Notes: generated by a model not told the origin, from the letters alone. DNA of 64,000 nucleotides from Vicia villosa (GCF_029867415.1 NW_026705302.1:186001-250000), one strand, 5' to 3'. Shown: positions 47,260-58,130, counted from the first letter of the stretch. Numbers and translations are program-made.

Positions 47260-48024
47260 TGTTAGAACAAGAATTGTTCTGATCAATAATCTTAGTTTTG
47301 ATGATAACAATGTATATGAATTTTGCTCAAGATAATGTGGTACTCTAATCCTATGCAATCTCCCTTTCAAGAAATATATAAAGAGTATGCACAAATCAGC
47401 GCTAAGAAGCTTTGACTCAGAAGGTTCAGTATGCAACTTCAGCACATGGTCTGGCAAGACATCAGAAGATGGTCAAGCAGAATCAGAACATGGTCTACTA
47501 GAAGCATCAGAAGAACTTGAGTTCAGAAGCAGAAGCACTGAAGTCATGGAATCACGCTCAGAAGCATATCAAGATCAGAAGATGCTCTGCACCAAGCTGT
47601 TTGTACTCTGATGATTTTCAACGTAGTATTTACAAAGAACAAATCAGAATCAAGTAATAGATGGCAGGCTACGCTGACTGACAAAAGGAACGTTAGAAGC
47701 TATTAAAGGAAATGTCAGTAGTCACAGCAAAAGCAAGGCTCGAGGTAGTTGACAAAACAGTGAAACATTAAATGCAATGCTGTTCGGAATACGCAAAGCA
47801 TTAAATGCTCCCAACGGTCATCTTCTCAAACGCCTATATAAATGAAGTTCTGATGAGAAGCAAGGTTACCAATTCTGAAAGAACTTATTCTGAAAAACTT
47901 GCTGAAACGCTGTTCAACTCAAAGCTCAGAAACTTCATCTTCATCAAAGCTCACTACATTGCTGTTGTAGTATATTAGTGAGATTAAGCTTAAACGTTAA
48001 GAGAAATATCACTGTTGTGATTAT
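47260..48024 (+). repeat. Truncated 3' LTR of Sirevirus-like element
   Basis: Begins TGTTAGAACAAG and includes many TCAGAAG words. It stops at GTGATTAT, where gypsy sequence resumes (TATAAAGCAATG, matching 62301). From the two fragments the whole LTR would be about 1.1 kb. Confidence 0.8.
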
Positions 48025-49104
48025 AAAGCAATGTATAGCACCGGTATCAATAATAGTAATCAAAGGAATGCTATTAATGAAACATGTACCTCTGATGAGT
48101 GAATCCTCACTAGTGGTCTGAGTTCCCGACAAGGCGAACACCTTCCCACTAGATTGCTTCTTCTTGGGCTTCAGACACTTGCTTCCAATATGGCCTTCTT
48201 CACCACAGTTGAAACACACCATATCCTTATGCGTACAATCGGACGATGCATGACCAAACTTCCCACAACGGTAGCATCTTCTAGCATCAACATTACACGA
48301 CGTGCTCTTGTGACCAACCTTACCACACTTGAAGCACACAATACCAGCAGGAGCATCTCCCCCACTAGTTCTCTTACCCTCAACCGCTTTCTGCTTGCCC
48401 TTTCCACTCGAAGCTTCATAAGACTTACCACGACCTTGATAACCCTTTCCCCTCTTCTCACTTATCACACGGTAATGGGCATTGTTGTCCTCTTCATAGA
48501 TCCGACAACAATCAACCAAATCGGCAAAGATACGAATCTTCTGGTAACTAATGGCTTTCTTAATCTCCGAACGCAACCCATTCTCAAACTTAATGCACTT
48601 GGAAAACTCACCATTCGGCCCATCATAGTGTTGGTAAAACTTTGCCAACTCACCAAACTTAGCAGCATACTCCACAACAGATTTGTTCCCTTGACTTAGC
48701 TCAAGGAATTCAATTTCCTTCTTGCCACGGACATCTTCCGGAAAGTACTTCCTTAAGAACTCCATGCGAAACACAATCCAAGAGATCTCCTCACCATTCG
48801 CTTCCAATCTCCTACAGGTCTCTAGCCACAAACCATCCGCCTCAACTACTAGCATATGAGTCCCATACCGAACCTTCTGTTCAGGAGTGCAATCCATGAC
48901 ACGGAAAATCCTCTCAATCTCCTTAAGCCATGTCAATGCGCCATCAGGATCATAAGTTCCCTTAAACACAGGAGGGTTCTCTCTTTGGAAGGTAGCCAAA
49001 CTCCGAGAAGCAGCACTCTCTCTACCATTCGGTTGATTCTCCAAAGCTTGAGCCATTGCTTCCAAAGCAGCAGCTATCGCAGCATCATTCCTCCCAGCCA
49101 TCAC
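48022..49104 (-). CDS. Tekay-like gag and start of protease, left copy (truncated)
   Basis: The ATG at 49104 (MMAGRNDAAIAAALEAMAQ) opens a frame. It has a Ty3/gypsy gag domain (about 40-200: FKGTYDPDGALTWLKEIE, FLRKYFPEDVR) and three zinc knuckles (CFKCGKVGHKSTSC, CYRCGKFGHASSDC, CFNCGEEGHIGSKC, about 255-315). It reaches the protease (TIIDTGAIHCFI) before the copia element cuts it. At the gag-protease border it reads CAG, where the right copy has TAG. The rest of this element's pol is at 37084-39636, on the other side of the copia element. Confidence 0.9.
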
Positions 49105-49200
49105 AAGTCTTCACTACAACACAAAAGCAATCAACACAAACAATAATACAACGTTGTTAGATCACACTACGACACGACACTTGGCCGGACAAGACCGACC

Positions 49201-49213
49201 TGCTCTGATACCA
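49201..49213 (-). other. Primer binding site, Met-tRNA-like (left gypsy copy)
   Basis: The minus strand reads TGGTATCAGAGCA, four bases from the LTR at 49218. It matches the initiator Met tRNA primer of chromoviruses. Confidence 0.85.
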
Positions 49214-49217
49214 CTAA

Positions 49218-51220
49218 TGTAACACCCCAAATCTACCCCGCAATAAACAAGAATATCAGAGTACAAAATTTCAAAGCAAATAGAACATAAGATTCGGAGC
49301 GTCACATTTTAAACAACAACATCACATACGTATATCATGCTCAATCACTTAAATACATAACACACATATAGGAGAACAATATCGAAATCATTAATCATTG
49401 TCAGCCAATCAAGTACTTCCATCGCAGCGGAAAATCATATGTCAACAACAATACAACTCATAATATCACGGCCAAACACGGCACGATACATCAAAAGGGT
49501 CTCAGCATAACATAAGGACAAAGTTTAACAAGGATAAACATAAGAAGCCAAAACATAAACAAGTAATCCAACGTTCCCCGAGTGTTACGTATCATAGCAT
49601 TGACACACACCGACTCGAGCTATAGGTACACGACTACTCCTCGTCATTACCTGCGCGTTACCAACGGAGAGTAACATTCAAACAGAAGGGGGTGAGATAT
49701 CATTCATTATAAAGAAGTGTATGATAATATTCAAGGCGGAGAAATAATCATACATTGGTCACCACTCCTCAACACATATCACTTACTACTATTCACATCA
49801 TTCAACATCTTACCGACAACAATAATATCAATCTCAATTAAGTTATACATAGGAATTTATCACATATGTCCAATGAACAACCATCAAATCGACACAAGAT
49901 AAAATTCATGTTATGCACACACAAATATTCAAATACGACTCATCACACGACTTTACTCATGCAACTCGAACAATGCAAATGCATGTGGTACCATTGGAGT
50001 GAAACTCCCGTCTCAAACAATTGCCATTGGGCCGTCTCAAACATTCGCCACAAGGGCCGTCTCAAACATTTGCCACTAGGGCTGTCTCAAACAATGCAAT
50101 GAATGTGACTCAATGATGCACATTCACAATCACACTTAACGACATAATTCGACTCGAACAACACAATCCACGTAAACGACATGATCAACTTAAGCGACAT
50201 AATCAATTCTGAATATCCAATGTCAACAAAATCCAATTCAAGAAGATTCCAAGAGTATTCAAAGTTATACTAAGCATATTCATTGGAAAGACATCAATTA
50301 GGGCTTCACGTAGGTTCAAATGGCACTTAAAAAGGAGTTACGGTTCAAAAGTTATGGCCTTTACAAAAATCTGCCAAAAATAGAATCTGCAGGTCGACGC
50401 AAAATAAGCATAGGTCGACGCATTGCTGTTTTCCATCTCTCTCGGGTATGCGCTTGCCGACTCATGTGTCGACGCAAGGATGCTATAGGTCGACTCACAG
50501 AACCTATAGGTCGACGCATTCTGAAGGAAAATGGATTTTCTGCTGTTTTAAGATGCTCAGGTCGACTCATACCTCTGTGTAGGTCGACCTATGCTGCGAA
50601 AACTAAAAAAAATCACCATTTTTCTTCCCCACTCCCCTCATACAACACCTATTAACCCAAACACAATCCATACATCAATAAACATCAAATACAACCAGTA
50701 TTCATCATTATTGAACAACATATATCATCAAAATCATATTTAATCATGTAATTCCATAGAAAATAGCATAAACCCTAACTTTTCTACACACAACTTCCAT
50801 GGATGCAACATATAATTAAATCCCACCCAAAACATCATCATACATCCCTTTAGCATGAAAGAATCCCACCCTTACCTTAGGTTTGGATTGAAGACAACTC
50901 TAGCTTCAACCTTGAGATTCTCCTCTCTTCTCTTCTTTCACCAAAAACCCCAAAATGAACTTCTAACTTCTATTTCCTCTAAAACCCTTGTTTTAGATAA
51001 ACCCTTACTATCTTAAATTACTAATGGGCTCTAACTAACACCCCTCACTTACTAATACCAACTTAGGCCCAATAATCAACAACACTTACTATTTATATTA
51101 TTTACTAACAATTCCCAAATAAAACAACATAAAATCAATTAAGCATATAATTAACACATAATTCACAATTAATTCACAAAACTCACATAAATAAATAATT
51201 AAAGAAAAACGGTCGTTACA
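49218..51220 (-). repeat. Shared Tekay-like LTR
   Basis: A 2003-bp LTR with termini TGTAACACCCC and GGTCGTTACA. On the minus strand a polypurine tract and pol end lead into it and a primer site and gag lead out of it, so it is at once the 3' LTR of the right copy and the 5' LTR of the left copy. About 500 bp can be compared with the LTR at 63497 and differ at roughly ten positions by eye. It holds four near-copies of (A/C)A(A/C)GGGC(C)GTCTCAAAC-type phrases near 50005-50095 and GTCGAC words at 50393-50588. Confidence 0.9.
50393..50588. promoter_or_regulatory. Phased GTCGAC words in Tekay-like LTR
   Basis: GTCGAC starts at 50393/50414 (21 bp), 50468/50489/50510 (21, 21 bp) and 50561/50583 (22 bp). 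They lie 640-830 bp inside the LTR when read from its U3 (minus-strand 5') end. Confidence 0.75.
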
Positions 51221-51234
51221 ACTCTCCCCCACTT
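51221..51234 (-). other. Polypurine tract of the right Tekay-like copy
   Basis: The minus strand reads AAGTGGGGGAGAGT, ending at the LTR edge (51220). Confidence 0.85.
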
Positions 51235-51261
51235 AGAATATTTTCGTCCTGGAAAATTACC

Positions 51262-51941
51262 TCAATCGAATAACTCGGGATACGACTCGCGCATCTTGCT
51301 CTCCAATTCCCACGTCATACTTTCACCGATAGTTCCCGACCAAACCACTTTCACCAAAGAAATCTCTTTGCCTTTAAGTGTCTTCGTCTCGTGATCCTCA
51401 ATCCTTATAGGCATAGTCTCCACCGTGAGATTATCCCGCACTTGTACATCATCCATATGAATCACATGCGAAGGATCCGAAACATACTTTCGAAGTTGCG
51501 ACACATGAAACACGTCATGTAAATTCGATAGATTAGGCGGTAAGGCCACTCTATACGCCACATTACCAACTCTTTCGGAAATCTGATATGGTCCGATAAA
51601 ACGAGGAGTGAGCTTCTTCGACTTCAAGGCTCTCCCCACACCAGTCGTTGGCGTAACTCTTAAAAATACATGATCACCAGCTTGGAATTCCAAATCCTTC
51701 CTCCTCTTATCATGGTAACTCTTCTGCCTACTCTGAGAAGCCTTCATCTTCTCACGGATCAACTCTACCTTCTCGGTAGTTTCTCGAACAATCTCAGGTC
51801 CAAGTACTACACTCTCACCCGATTCATGCCAACACAACGGAGTCCTACATCTCCGACCATACAACGCTTCAAACGGTGCCATACCGATACTTGAATGGTA
51901 ACTATTGTTGTATGTGAACTCGATCAATGGAAGATAAGTAT
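51262..51941 (-). CDS. Tekay-like integrase C-terminus with chromodomain (right copy)
   Basis: Continues the integrase frame of 59701-62342 after removal of the copia element. It starts at [20 protein letters not shown] and runs through the GPY-like region (FIGPYQISERVGNVAYRVAL). It ends with a chromodomain-like segment (VKVVWSGTIGESMTWELES, then MRESYPELF) and a stop near 51262. Such chromodomains steer chromoviruses to particular chromatin. The frame is intact here. Confidence 0.88.
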
Positions 51942-53496
51942 TGTGAATACAAGATCACACTCACAAAGATGTTTTTGATTCATGGCAAATTCAACAAGCA
52001 TACAAGCAACAAGGCACAAGCAGAAGAACTCAAAAGAAAAGCAAGCATTGGTCACTTATGACAGAGCAGGTCGACCTACTATGCATATAGGTCGACTCAA
52101 CACAAGCAAAACAAGAAAAATGCAGAAAAGCAGCAGCTAGGTCGACCTACTGTCAACCCAGGTCGACCTTAAATGGAGAAAATCTCATACACTTCTGCTA
52201 GGTCGACCCACACATCAACTAGGTCGACCTAATCTGAGGAAATGTCCCCAAAACGCATCTGAAGTGGATTCTGGTCGACCTACTCCTTTAACAGGTCGAC
52301 CTAACTGGGAACAAATAACATCCAAAGGATATGCAGCTCTGTTTGGTCGACCTAAGTACCACAAGAGGTCGACCTATCTGATCAAAAAGAATATGCAGCT
52401 CTGTTAGGTCGACCTAAGCATCACAAGTGGTCGACCTATCTGATCAAAAATGCCAGAATTTCTGGTTTTCTCTGCTCCAACTGATAAGCTCTCATATATA
52501 TTATCCAAGGTTCAATTATTGAATACAACACCAACGACTGAAAGATACACAAAGGCTTCTCATCTTCGTTCTTCGTCATCTCCAACACAATTACACATAA
52601 TCATTCTTGCGTTGAGGGTTAGTGATCGAGTTCGATAACGTCCATGGAACAGAATTGAAGATTCCTAGTGGGTGAAGATTTGTGGGGTTTTTGGTGAATA
52701 AAATCCGAGGGTTTTGTCCTCCAAGATAGGTGTTTCTTGGGGGTTTTTATCAAGAGGTTTCATCGAGGATCCATCTGAGTGTGAAGATTGAAGAACAAGG
52801 GTTCAAGGCAATTCAAGACACTGCAGAAAAGGGATCAAGTGAAGCTCTTGGATCACCTTGATCTGACTCAAGATTAAGGGGGAAGAAGATTCAAAGGATC
52901 GACAAATTCGGTTTATTGTTTATCGCTTTGTTTTCTTCTTTGTATATACTACTTTCAACATTAATGGAAGATTTCCCAATTTCAATTTGGAATTGGGGGC
53001 AGACGTAGTCGTAGCGAGGACGATCGACGAACTGCCTAAACAAATATCGTGTTCTTGTCGCTTTTATCTTTTCATTTACGTTCTGTTCATATTTGGTCAT
53101 AATTACAAAATTGATTAACGATTCAAATGTTAAAATTGTGAATTAAAGTTCTGCATAAACATCACAATTCACCACATCTTGAATCATCATCAATTTGAAC
53201 ATTATCACCAAGTGTTTGTCGTTTTGCTTATTCCATTATTACTGCATTGCAAACCAAAGTTTGTCAATTTAGAAGATAATTGATTTTCAGCAGTGAAACG
53301 TATTGATTCGATAACATATCACTTCATCATTAATCTCAATTATCTTGTGGTTTTGTCACATATACGACCCTTGCAATAACGGTCCGGAATAGACGCAAGT
53401 CGATTCCGAACCGCTTTCGCTTTAGTTCAAAATAATTCCGAAAAACTCTGTGAGATCTATTCACCCCCCTCTAGATCCTCAGGCCAGCGTCTAACA
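51942..53496 (+). repeat. 5' LTR of gag-only copia element
   Basis: 1555 bp, TG to CA. It begins with a block of twelve GTCGAC words (52070-52435), followed by a transcribed-looking region and an AT-rich 3' half. Confidence 0.92.
52070..52435. promoter_or_regulatory. Six pairs of phased GTCGAC palindromes (5' LTR)
   Basis: Mostly AGGTCGACCTA, itself a palindrome. Pairs start at 52070/52091, 52141/52162, 52202/52223, 52274/52295 (all 21 bp apart) and 52346/52368, 52408/52430 (22 bp). Pair-to-pair distances are 61-72 bp. This lies in the U3 part, where enhancers are expected. Confidence 0.8.
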
Positions 53497-53498
53497 AG

Positions 53499-53510
53499 TG
53501 GTATCAGAGC
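53499..53510 (+). other. Primer binding site, Met-tRNA
   Basis: TGGTATCAGAGC two bases after the LTR, the standard copia primer site. Confidence 0.9.
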
Positions 53511-53522
53511 CTGGTTTATTCC

Positions 53523-55289
53523 GTGCTACGTGAAACACTTATTGGAAAGATGGCTTCCGGACCTAAAGGGGCTCACAATAGAGCTCCAGTTTTCAACGGT
53601 GAAAACTATGGCTATTGGAAGGATTGTATGTGTGTCCACATCAATGCAATTGATAGGAACATCTGGACAGCTATTGTCAATGGTCCCTTTCAGATCACCA
53701 TGAAAAATGCAGCTGGTGCAGTTGTTCCAAAACCAGAAAATACTTGGGATGCTGAAGATGAAAAGAGATATGCATACGATTGGAAAGCGAGAAACATTCT
53801 AATCTCAGCTCTAGGAGTTGATGAATACTATCGCGTTTCCCATTGTAGATCCGCTAAAGCTATGTGGGACACATTGCAAGTTGCCCACGAGGGAACGGAT
53901 GATGTCAAACTAGCTAGGATCAATACGTTAACTCAAGAGTTCGAACTCTTCCACATGGAAGATGGTGAATCCATCGAAAACATGCAGAAGAGATTCGTTC
54001 ACCTGAAAAATCGGTTAAATTCTCTTGATAGACCTGTTTCCAATGCAGTTGCTACTAACAAAATCTTAAGATGCTTGAACAGGGAATGGCAACCCAAGGT
54101 TACAGCAATAAAGGAAGCAAATGATCTAAACACCTTAGACATTACCACTCTCTTTGGTAAACTAGAGGAACATGAACAACACCTTAAATGCCTTGACATG
54201 CATGAGAAAAGGGCAAAGAAAGAAAATAACATGGAGAAAGAGGTAGAGAAGAAGTCAATAGCTCTAAAAGCTTCAAGCTCCAAGACCTCAAGACAAGAGC
54301 TAGAGGATAGTGATACAAGTGATGACGAAGACTCCGATGATGAGGAAATGGGACTGTTTGTGCGAAGATACAACAAATATCTAAAGAAAAATGGAGCAAA
54401 ACATTCTGACAAAGGCTTGATCAACTATAGAAAGCAATCAAACAAGTTCAAACAAGATGACGACAACAAAGGAAAAATCAAAGGCCCTTGCTTTAATTGT
54501 GGGAAAGCCGGTCACTACAAACCGGATTGTCCATACCTTAAGAAGGAAAAAGAGAAGAACCAAAGCAAAGGTCATAACAAATCTAAGAGAGCCTACATAG
54601 CATGGGAAAGTGATTCATCTAGTGAAAGCTCATCAAGCGATGAAGAAAAATCAGCAAACCTATGTTTTATGGCTCATCAACACAAGAAAAAGAAAGCTGT
54701 AAGTCATCTTAAACCTGAACTCGTAGATAAGGTATCTCATTCTCAACTAAAACTTGCTTTTGAAGAATTACATAGAAATGCAATTAAAGCTTTCAAACTT
54801 TTAGCCTCAAATAAGAAAATCTTTTCATATCTTGAATCAAAAGTTGAGAAAACCGAAAAGGATATGGAAGCTTTAAAACAATCTATGCTAGACATTCAAA
54901 AGGATAAAGTTGAAATAGATCCTACATCATGGTTTGGTTGTGAGACATGTCACATTTGGCAAAAAGAAGTAAGAGATCTAAAAGCCAAGTTAGACAAGGC
55001 TCTACAACCAAAAGTGACTTTTGCGGTTGATCCAAATAAGTTCAAAAGATCGTATACTCCTTTATATAGTAAATACACTTTTGTACCAAAAGTATCAACT
55101 AGCAAAACAACATATTCTCATCATATTACCTGTCATTATTGTTGCAAAAAGGGACATACCATTGAAAAATGCAAATTTAGGAGAATTTTAGTTCCTAAAG
55201 GAGTATTTCAATGGGTGCCTAAGTGCAACAACCTCTGTACTCACCACCTAGGACCCAATGAAGATTGGGGACCTTCCATTCTAAATTAA
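53523..55289 (+). CDS. Gag of copia element
   Basis: An intact 588-residue frame. I report the longest frame; the ATG at 53550 (MASGPKGAHNRAPVF) is the more likely start because homology begins there. Copia gag domain: APVFNGENYGYWKDCM, then ARNILISALGVDEYYRVSHC and LNREWQPKVTAIKEANDL (about 20-210). An acidic Ser/Asp run follows near 265, a zinc knuckle CFNCGKAGHYKPDC near 325, further acidic runs and a coiled coil (about 405-465). A second knuckle-like CHYCCKKGHTIEKC lies near 540. No protease follows. The intact frame fits selection for gag or simply recent insertion. Confidence 0.9.
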   Translation: MLRETLIGKMASGPKGAHNRAPVFNGENYGYWKDCMCVHINAIDRNIWTAIVNGPFQITMKNAAGAVVPKPENTWDAEDEKRYAYDWKARNILISALGVDEYYRVSHCRSAKAMWDTLQVAHEGTDDVKLARINTLTQEFELFHMEDGESIENMQKRFVHLKNRLNSLDRPVSNAVATNKILRCLNREWQPKVTAIKEANDLNTLDITTLFGKLEEHEQHLKCLDMHEKRAKKENNMEKEVEKKSIALKASSSKTSRQELEDSDTSDDEDSDDEEMGLFVRRYNKYLKKNGAKHSDKGLINYRKQSNKFKQDDDNKGKIKGPCFNCGKAGHYKPDCPYLKKEKEKNQSKGHNKSKRAYIAWESDSSSESSSSDEEKSANLCFMAHQHKKKKAVSHLKPELVDKVSHSQLKLAFEELHRNAIKAFKLLASNKKIFSYLESKVEKTEKDMEALKQSMLDIQKDKVEIDPTSWFGCETCHIWQKEVRDLKAKLDKALQPKVTFAVDPNKFKRSYTPLYSKYTFVPKVSTSKTTYSHHITCHYCCKKGHTIEKCKFRRILVPKGVFQWVPKCNNLCTHHLGPNEDWGPSILN

Positions 55290-56333
55290 TTTTTTGCAGG
55301 AAAAGTGTCTTGACATCGCCGAAAGGTGATGATCCCTTGATAGCTGATGCTCAAGACACATAAAGGAAGACATATCACTCTTGGTATGTCATCTATGAAG
55401 ACAACAATCGAAGAACTATACTTGGCAAAGAAAATGTAGGTGACCTGGCCACCACTAATGTATAAGATACATCACAAATACAAGTTAACCCGAAAAACAC
55501 AAAGGTCGCATTACTTGATGTGCAATTGGCAAGTTGCATTGCAAGGAAATTTAAACCTATTCTAAGCAGAATAATGTTTGGGACCCTGTCCCGCATCCGG
55601 GAGAACATCAAGTAATCGATACTAGATGAGTTTTTTGCAAAATCAAGCAATCAAGTTATGAAACATTCTATCAAGACAATTCATCATCAAATCTAGGAGT
55701 ATGGCACACTGACAAGAGGATTCCACACAATGATGACAAAACACCTACATATTGAGAAAGCGGTAACATGTTTATTGTTCACTTCCAAAAATTTTAATGA
55801 TACTATAATATGCTATCAATTAACATGCTTATAGTGACTTCATATATGTTTATCTATATATCTCAATTACATATATATGTCTATCATCTCCATTCATAAC
55901 ATATCATGTTTTGGGCATACAAGCAAGTAACTAAGCATAAATGCATCATATAGTAACATCCCTAAGGCATTTCAAACATTTGAAGCAACTTAGGTTGACC
56001 TAACCTGCATCTGAGTCGACCTACAGAAGAAAACTTTCAGCAGAAACCAAAAATGCCCAGTTACGTCGACCTACCCTCTTTTTAGGTCGACCTAATCTGC
56101 AATTTTTTAAAAGGCTTCTCTGTTAGGTCGACCCAGCCTTCATTTAGGTCGACCTACTGCGTCAAAAATTTCCAAATTTGGGTCTGTTGGTCGACCCGAC
56201 CCATCCCCATTCATTCATAATCATTCCTCTTTTCTTTCCCACTCATTCTCACATCATTGTGTACGGCCAACCCTAATTCCTCAAACCCAAAGGTTGTCAA
56301 AAATCATCCCTCTCACACAAATCATCAGCAAGA
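55290..56333 (+). other. Copia internal region where pol is missing
   Basis: No protease, integrase or RT motif in any frame. It contains phased GTCGAC words (55994-56195) and short AT-rich parts. A pol deletion here, or replacement by other sequence, is inferred. Confidence 0.6.
55994..56195. promoter_or_regulatory. Phased GTCGAC words inside copia element
   Basis: Pairs start at 55994 (as GTTGAC)/56015, 56065/56086 and 56127/56148, each 21 bp apart, plus a single word at 56190. They lie 140-340 bp before the second ORF. Confidence 0.7.
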
Positions 56334-57761
56334 ATGCCTCCAAAATCAAGAAAGGGAAAGGAAATCGCATCTGGATCATCCTCTCAACCGGTAAGTGCTG
56401 TAGCCCTTGTTCATCCTGATTGCAAAGAAAATTTTGAAAAATGGCAAATGAAAAGGAAGGTAGTCAAGAAATATATCTATAATCAACATGTTGCTAAGCA
56501 CATGCACATTCCTGATGTTGTCAGTCTTGTTCAGCATCAAAATGTTCACCCCCTTTTGGAGTGTGCCACACCGTATTGTGAAAACACTGTTAGGGCTTTC
56601 TATGCAGGGTTCACAAGAGAGGAAGGTTGTAATTTTAGGTTTAAGATGGGGTCGAGATCCCATATTGTTGACAAACGAGCCTGGATAAGTATCTTTGGTC
56701 TTACACTCTTAGGAGATGAAGTCCGTATAGAAGACGGTGACTTTCCGGCCAACTATGATCATGTCGCCTACATGAAATCTATTCTCAAAGACCCTGCCGT
56801 CTTTGACAAGCAAAATGAATCCATCACAGCCGGTCACCTAAAAAGAGATCCTAGGCTCCTCAACTGGATTATCTCAAGAGTCATTCGACCACGAGCAGGC
56901 GGATTCTCAAGGATTGAACGAAATGAAGTTGTGTTAATGTACCTGATTCAAAACAGGACACGTGTGCACTGGCCACACTTTCTAACTGCCAAGTTTGAAG
57001 AGGTAAAGCAGAAGACTACTGCTCTATGCTATGGCTCAATCATTCAAACAATCGTGAACCATTTCGGCATGAAACTCGATGGATTGTCCTACATTCACAT
57101 GAAACAGAATCAAGACTTCTCCCAAACAACCTTAACCCTCATGGGATACCATTGGGATCCAAATAAGAAAACCTACTATCTCATTCAAAAGGGAACCGGA
57201 AAGATCATCTACAACTATGATGATCCTACGGAATTTGGTCACATTGCAGGGAATGAAGAAGAAGGAAATGATCAAGAAATAGTAAATGATGAGGATCACA
57301 CCATGGAAGATGTAGCTCATGACACGGACTCAAATTGGCAATATGTACCTCCTCAAGAGGAAGAAATTCCTTGGGGATACACGGATCCACCTCCGCCGGA
57401 TCAGTCCAACATCATCTCCATGCTTGAAAATATGCAACTCCTACAGCAACAACACTTTGACACACAGCAGCTTCAGTTCCAGAACATGCAACAACTTCAA
57501 CAAGATCGATATGATAAACAACAACGTCAATATCAATCTCTATACATCCTGGTTCAAGACCACAAAAATGACTTTGAGACGTTTGCATCAAACTCTACTC
57601 TAAGACAGAATCAGCTTGAGGAGACTGCACTGAATCTTCATGCAAATATAAGTCAAAGCTTCAATACTCTAAACCACTCCGTGCTTGATCTGTTGGAACA
57701 AGTTGAAGAGGATCGTCCTCATACATTTCAAAGAGGAAGAGGAAGAAGGGGCAGGCGTTAG
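56334..57761 (+). CDS. Plant-transposon-protein ORF of copia element
   Basis: An intact 475-residue frame from the ATG at 56334. After a basic Ser-rich start, residues about 25-300 resemble the putative plant transposon protein domain (Pfam Transposase_32 type, identified from memory). Typical stretches are RAFYAGFTREEGCNFRF, GSRSHIVDKRAWISIFGL and RDPRLLNWIISRVIRPR, with IERNEVVLMYLIQNRTRV after them. Then comes an acidic segment, a Gln-rich, coiled-coil-like region (about 360-410) and a basic Arg/Gly tail (RGRGRRGRR). It sits between the missing pol and the 3' LTR, where Sireviruses carry an extra ORF. The molecular function is unknown; the Arg/Gly tail suggests nucleic-acid binding. Confidence 0.8.
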   Translation: MPPKSRKGKEIASGSSSQPVSAVALVHPDCKENFEKWQMKRKVVKKYIYNQHVAKHMHIPDVVSLVQHQNVHPLLECATPYCENTVRAFYAGFTREEGCNFRFKMGSRSHIVDKRAWISIFGLTLLGDEVRIEDGDFPANYDHVAYMKSILKDPAVFDKQNESITAGHLKRDPRLLNWIISRVIRPRAGGFSRIERNEVVLMYLIQNRTRVHWPHFLTAKFEEVKQKTTALCYGSIIQTIVNHFGMKLDGLSYIHMKQNQDFSQTTLTLMGYHWDPNKKTYYLIQKGTGKIIYNYDDPTEFGHIAGNEEEGNDQEIVNDEDHTMEDVAHDTDSNWQYVPPQEEEIPWGYTDPPPPDQSNIISMLENMQLLQQQHFDTQQLQFQNMQQLQQDRYDKQQRQYQSLYILVQDHKNDFETFASNSTLRQNQLEETALNLHANISQSFNTLNHSVLDLLEQVEEDRPHTFQRGRGRRGRR

Positions 57762-58130
57762 GATGCATTCTCCATCATATCATCATATTATTACATTTCA
57801 TTTCATTATCCTTATGTTATGTTCTTACATATTGTCGTACTGTGTTTTTTTTAATCTCTTGGATTATCATGTATGTTAAAGTGTACCCTTAAACATGTTT
57901 GATTCTCATGGTTTCGCTATCTACATTTTATCTATTACTATGAATGCTGGTATTGTTATCTATGTTTCTCTCGTTATTCTTTTGTTTTTCTTGTATCTCT
58001 TTTGATGTTGTCAAAGGGGGAGATAGATGCTGAGTGTACGGGGGAGCTCAGCTGAGTGAATAGATGCTGAGTGTACGGGGGAGATTTTACTACTCATTGC
58101 CAAAGCTTCCACTACCGGTTTGCCATCATC
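57762..58130 (+). other. Copia 3' non-coding region with repeated purine tracts
   Basis: Contains GGGGGAGATAGATGC at 58016 and two copies of ATGCTGAGTGTACGGGGGAG (58027, 58065), which resemble extra polypurine tracts. Confidence 0.7.

Larger units (their letters stand above)
39632..48024 (+). mobile_element. Sirevirus-like copia element with both LTRs truncated
   Basis: On the plus strand: an LTR 3' part (39632-40109), a Met-tRNA primer site, gag, pol, a possible extra ORF, three GGGGGAGA tracts, a polypurine tract and an LTR 5' part (47260-48024). The left junction shares AAAGC with the gypsy host and the right junction shares TAT. Compared with the right gypsy copy, 516 bp of host (equivalent to 61785-62300) is missing and there is no target duplication. 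The pol gene order (integrase before RT) is copia-type. Repeated purine tracts and an extra ORF fit the Sirevirus (SIRE/Maximus) lineage. Confidence 0.88.

Noticed and set aside
48154..48699. 181-codon plus-strand frame, repeated at 62433-62978
   Set aside because: Antisense shadow of the gypsy gag frame; both copies are there because both gag genes are.
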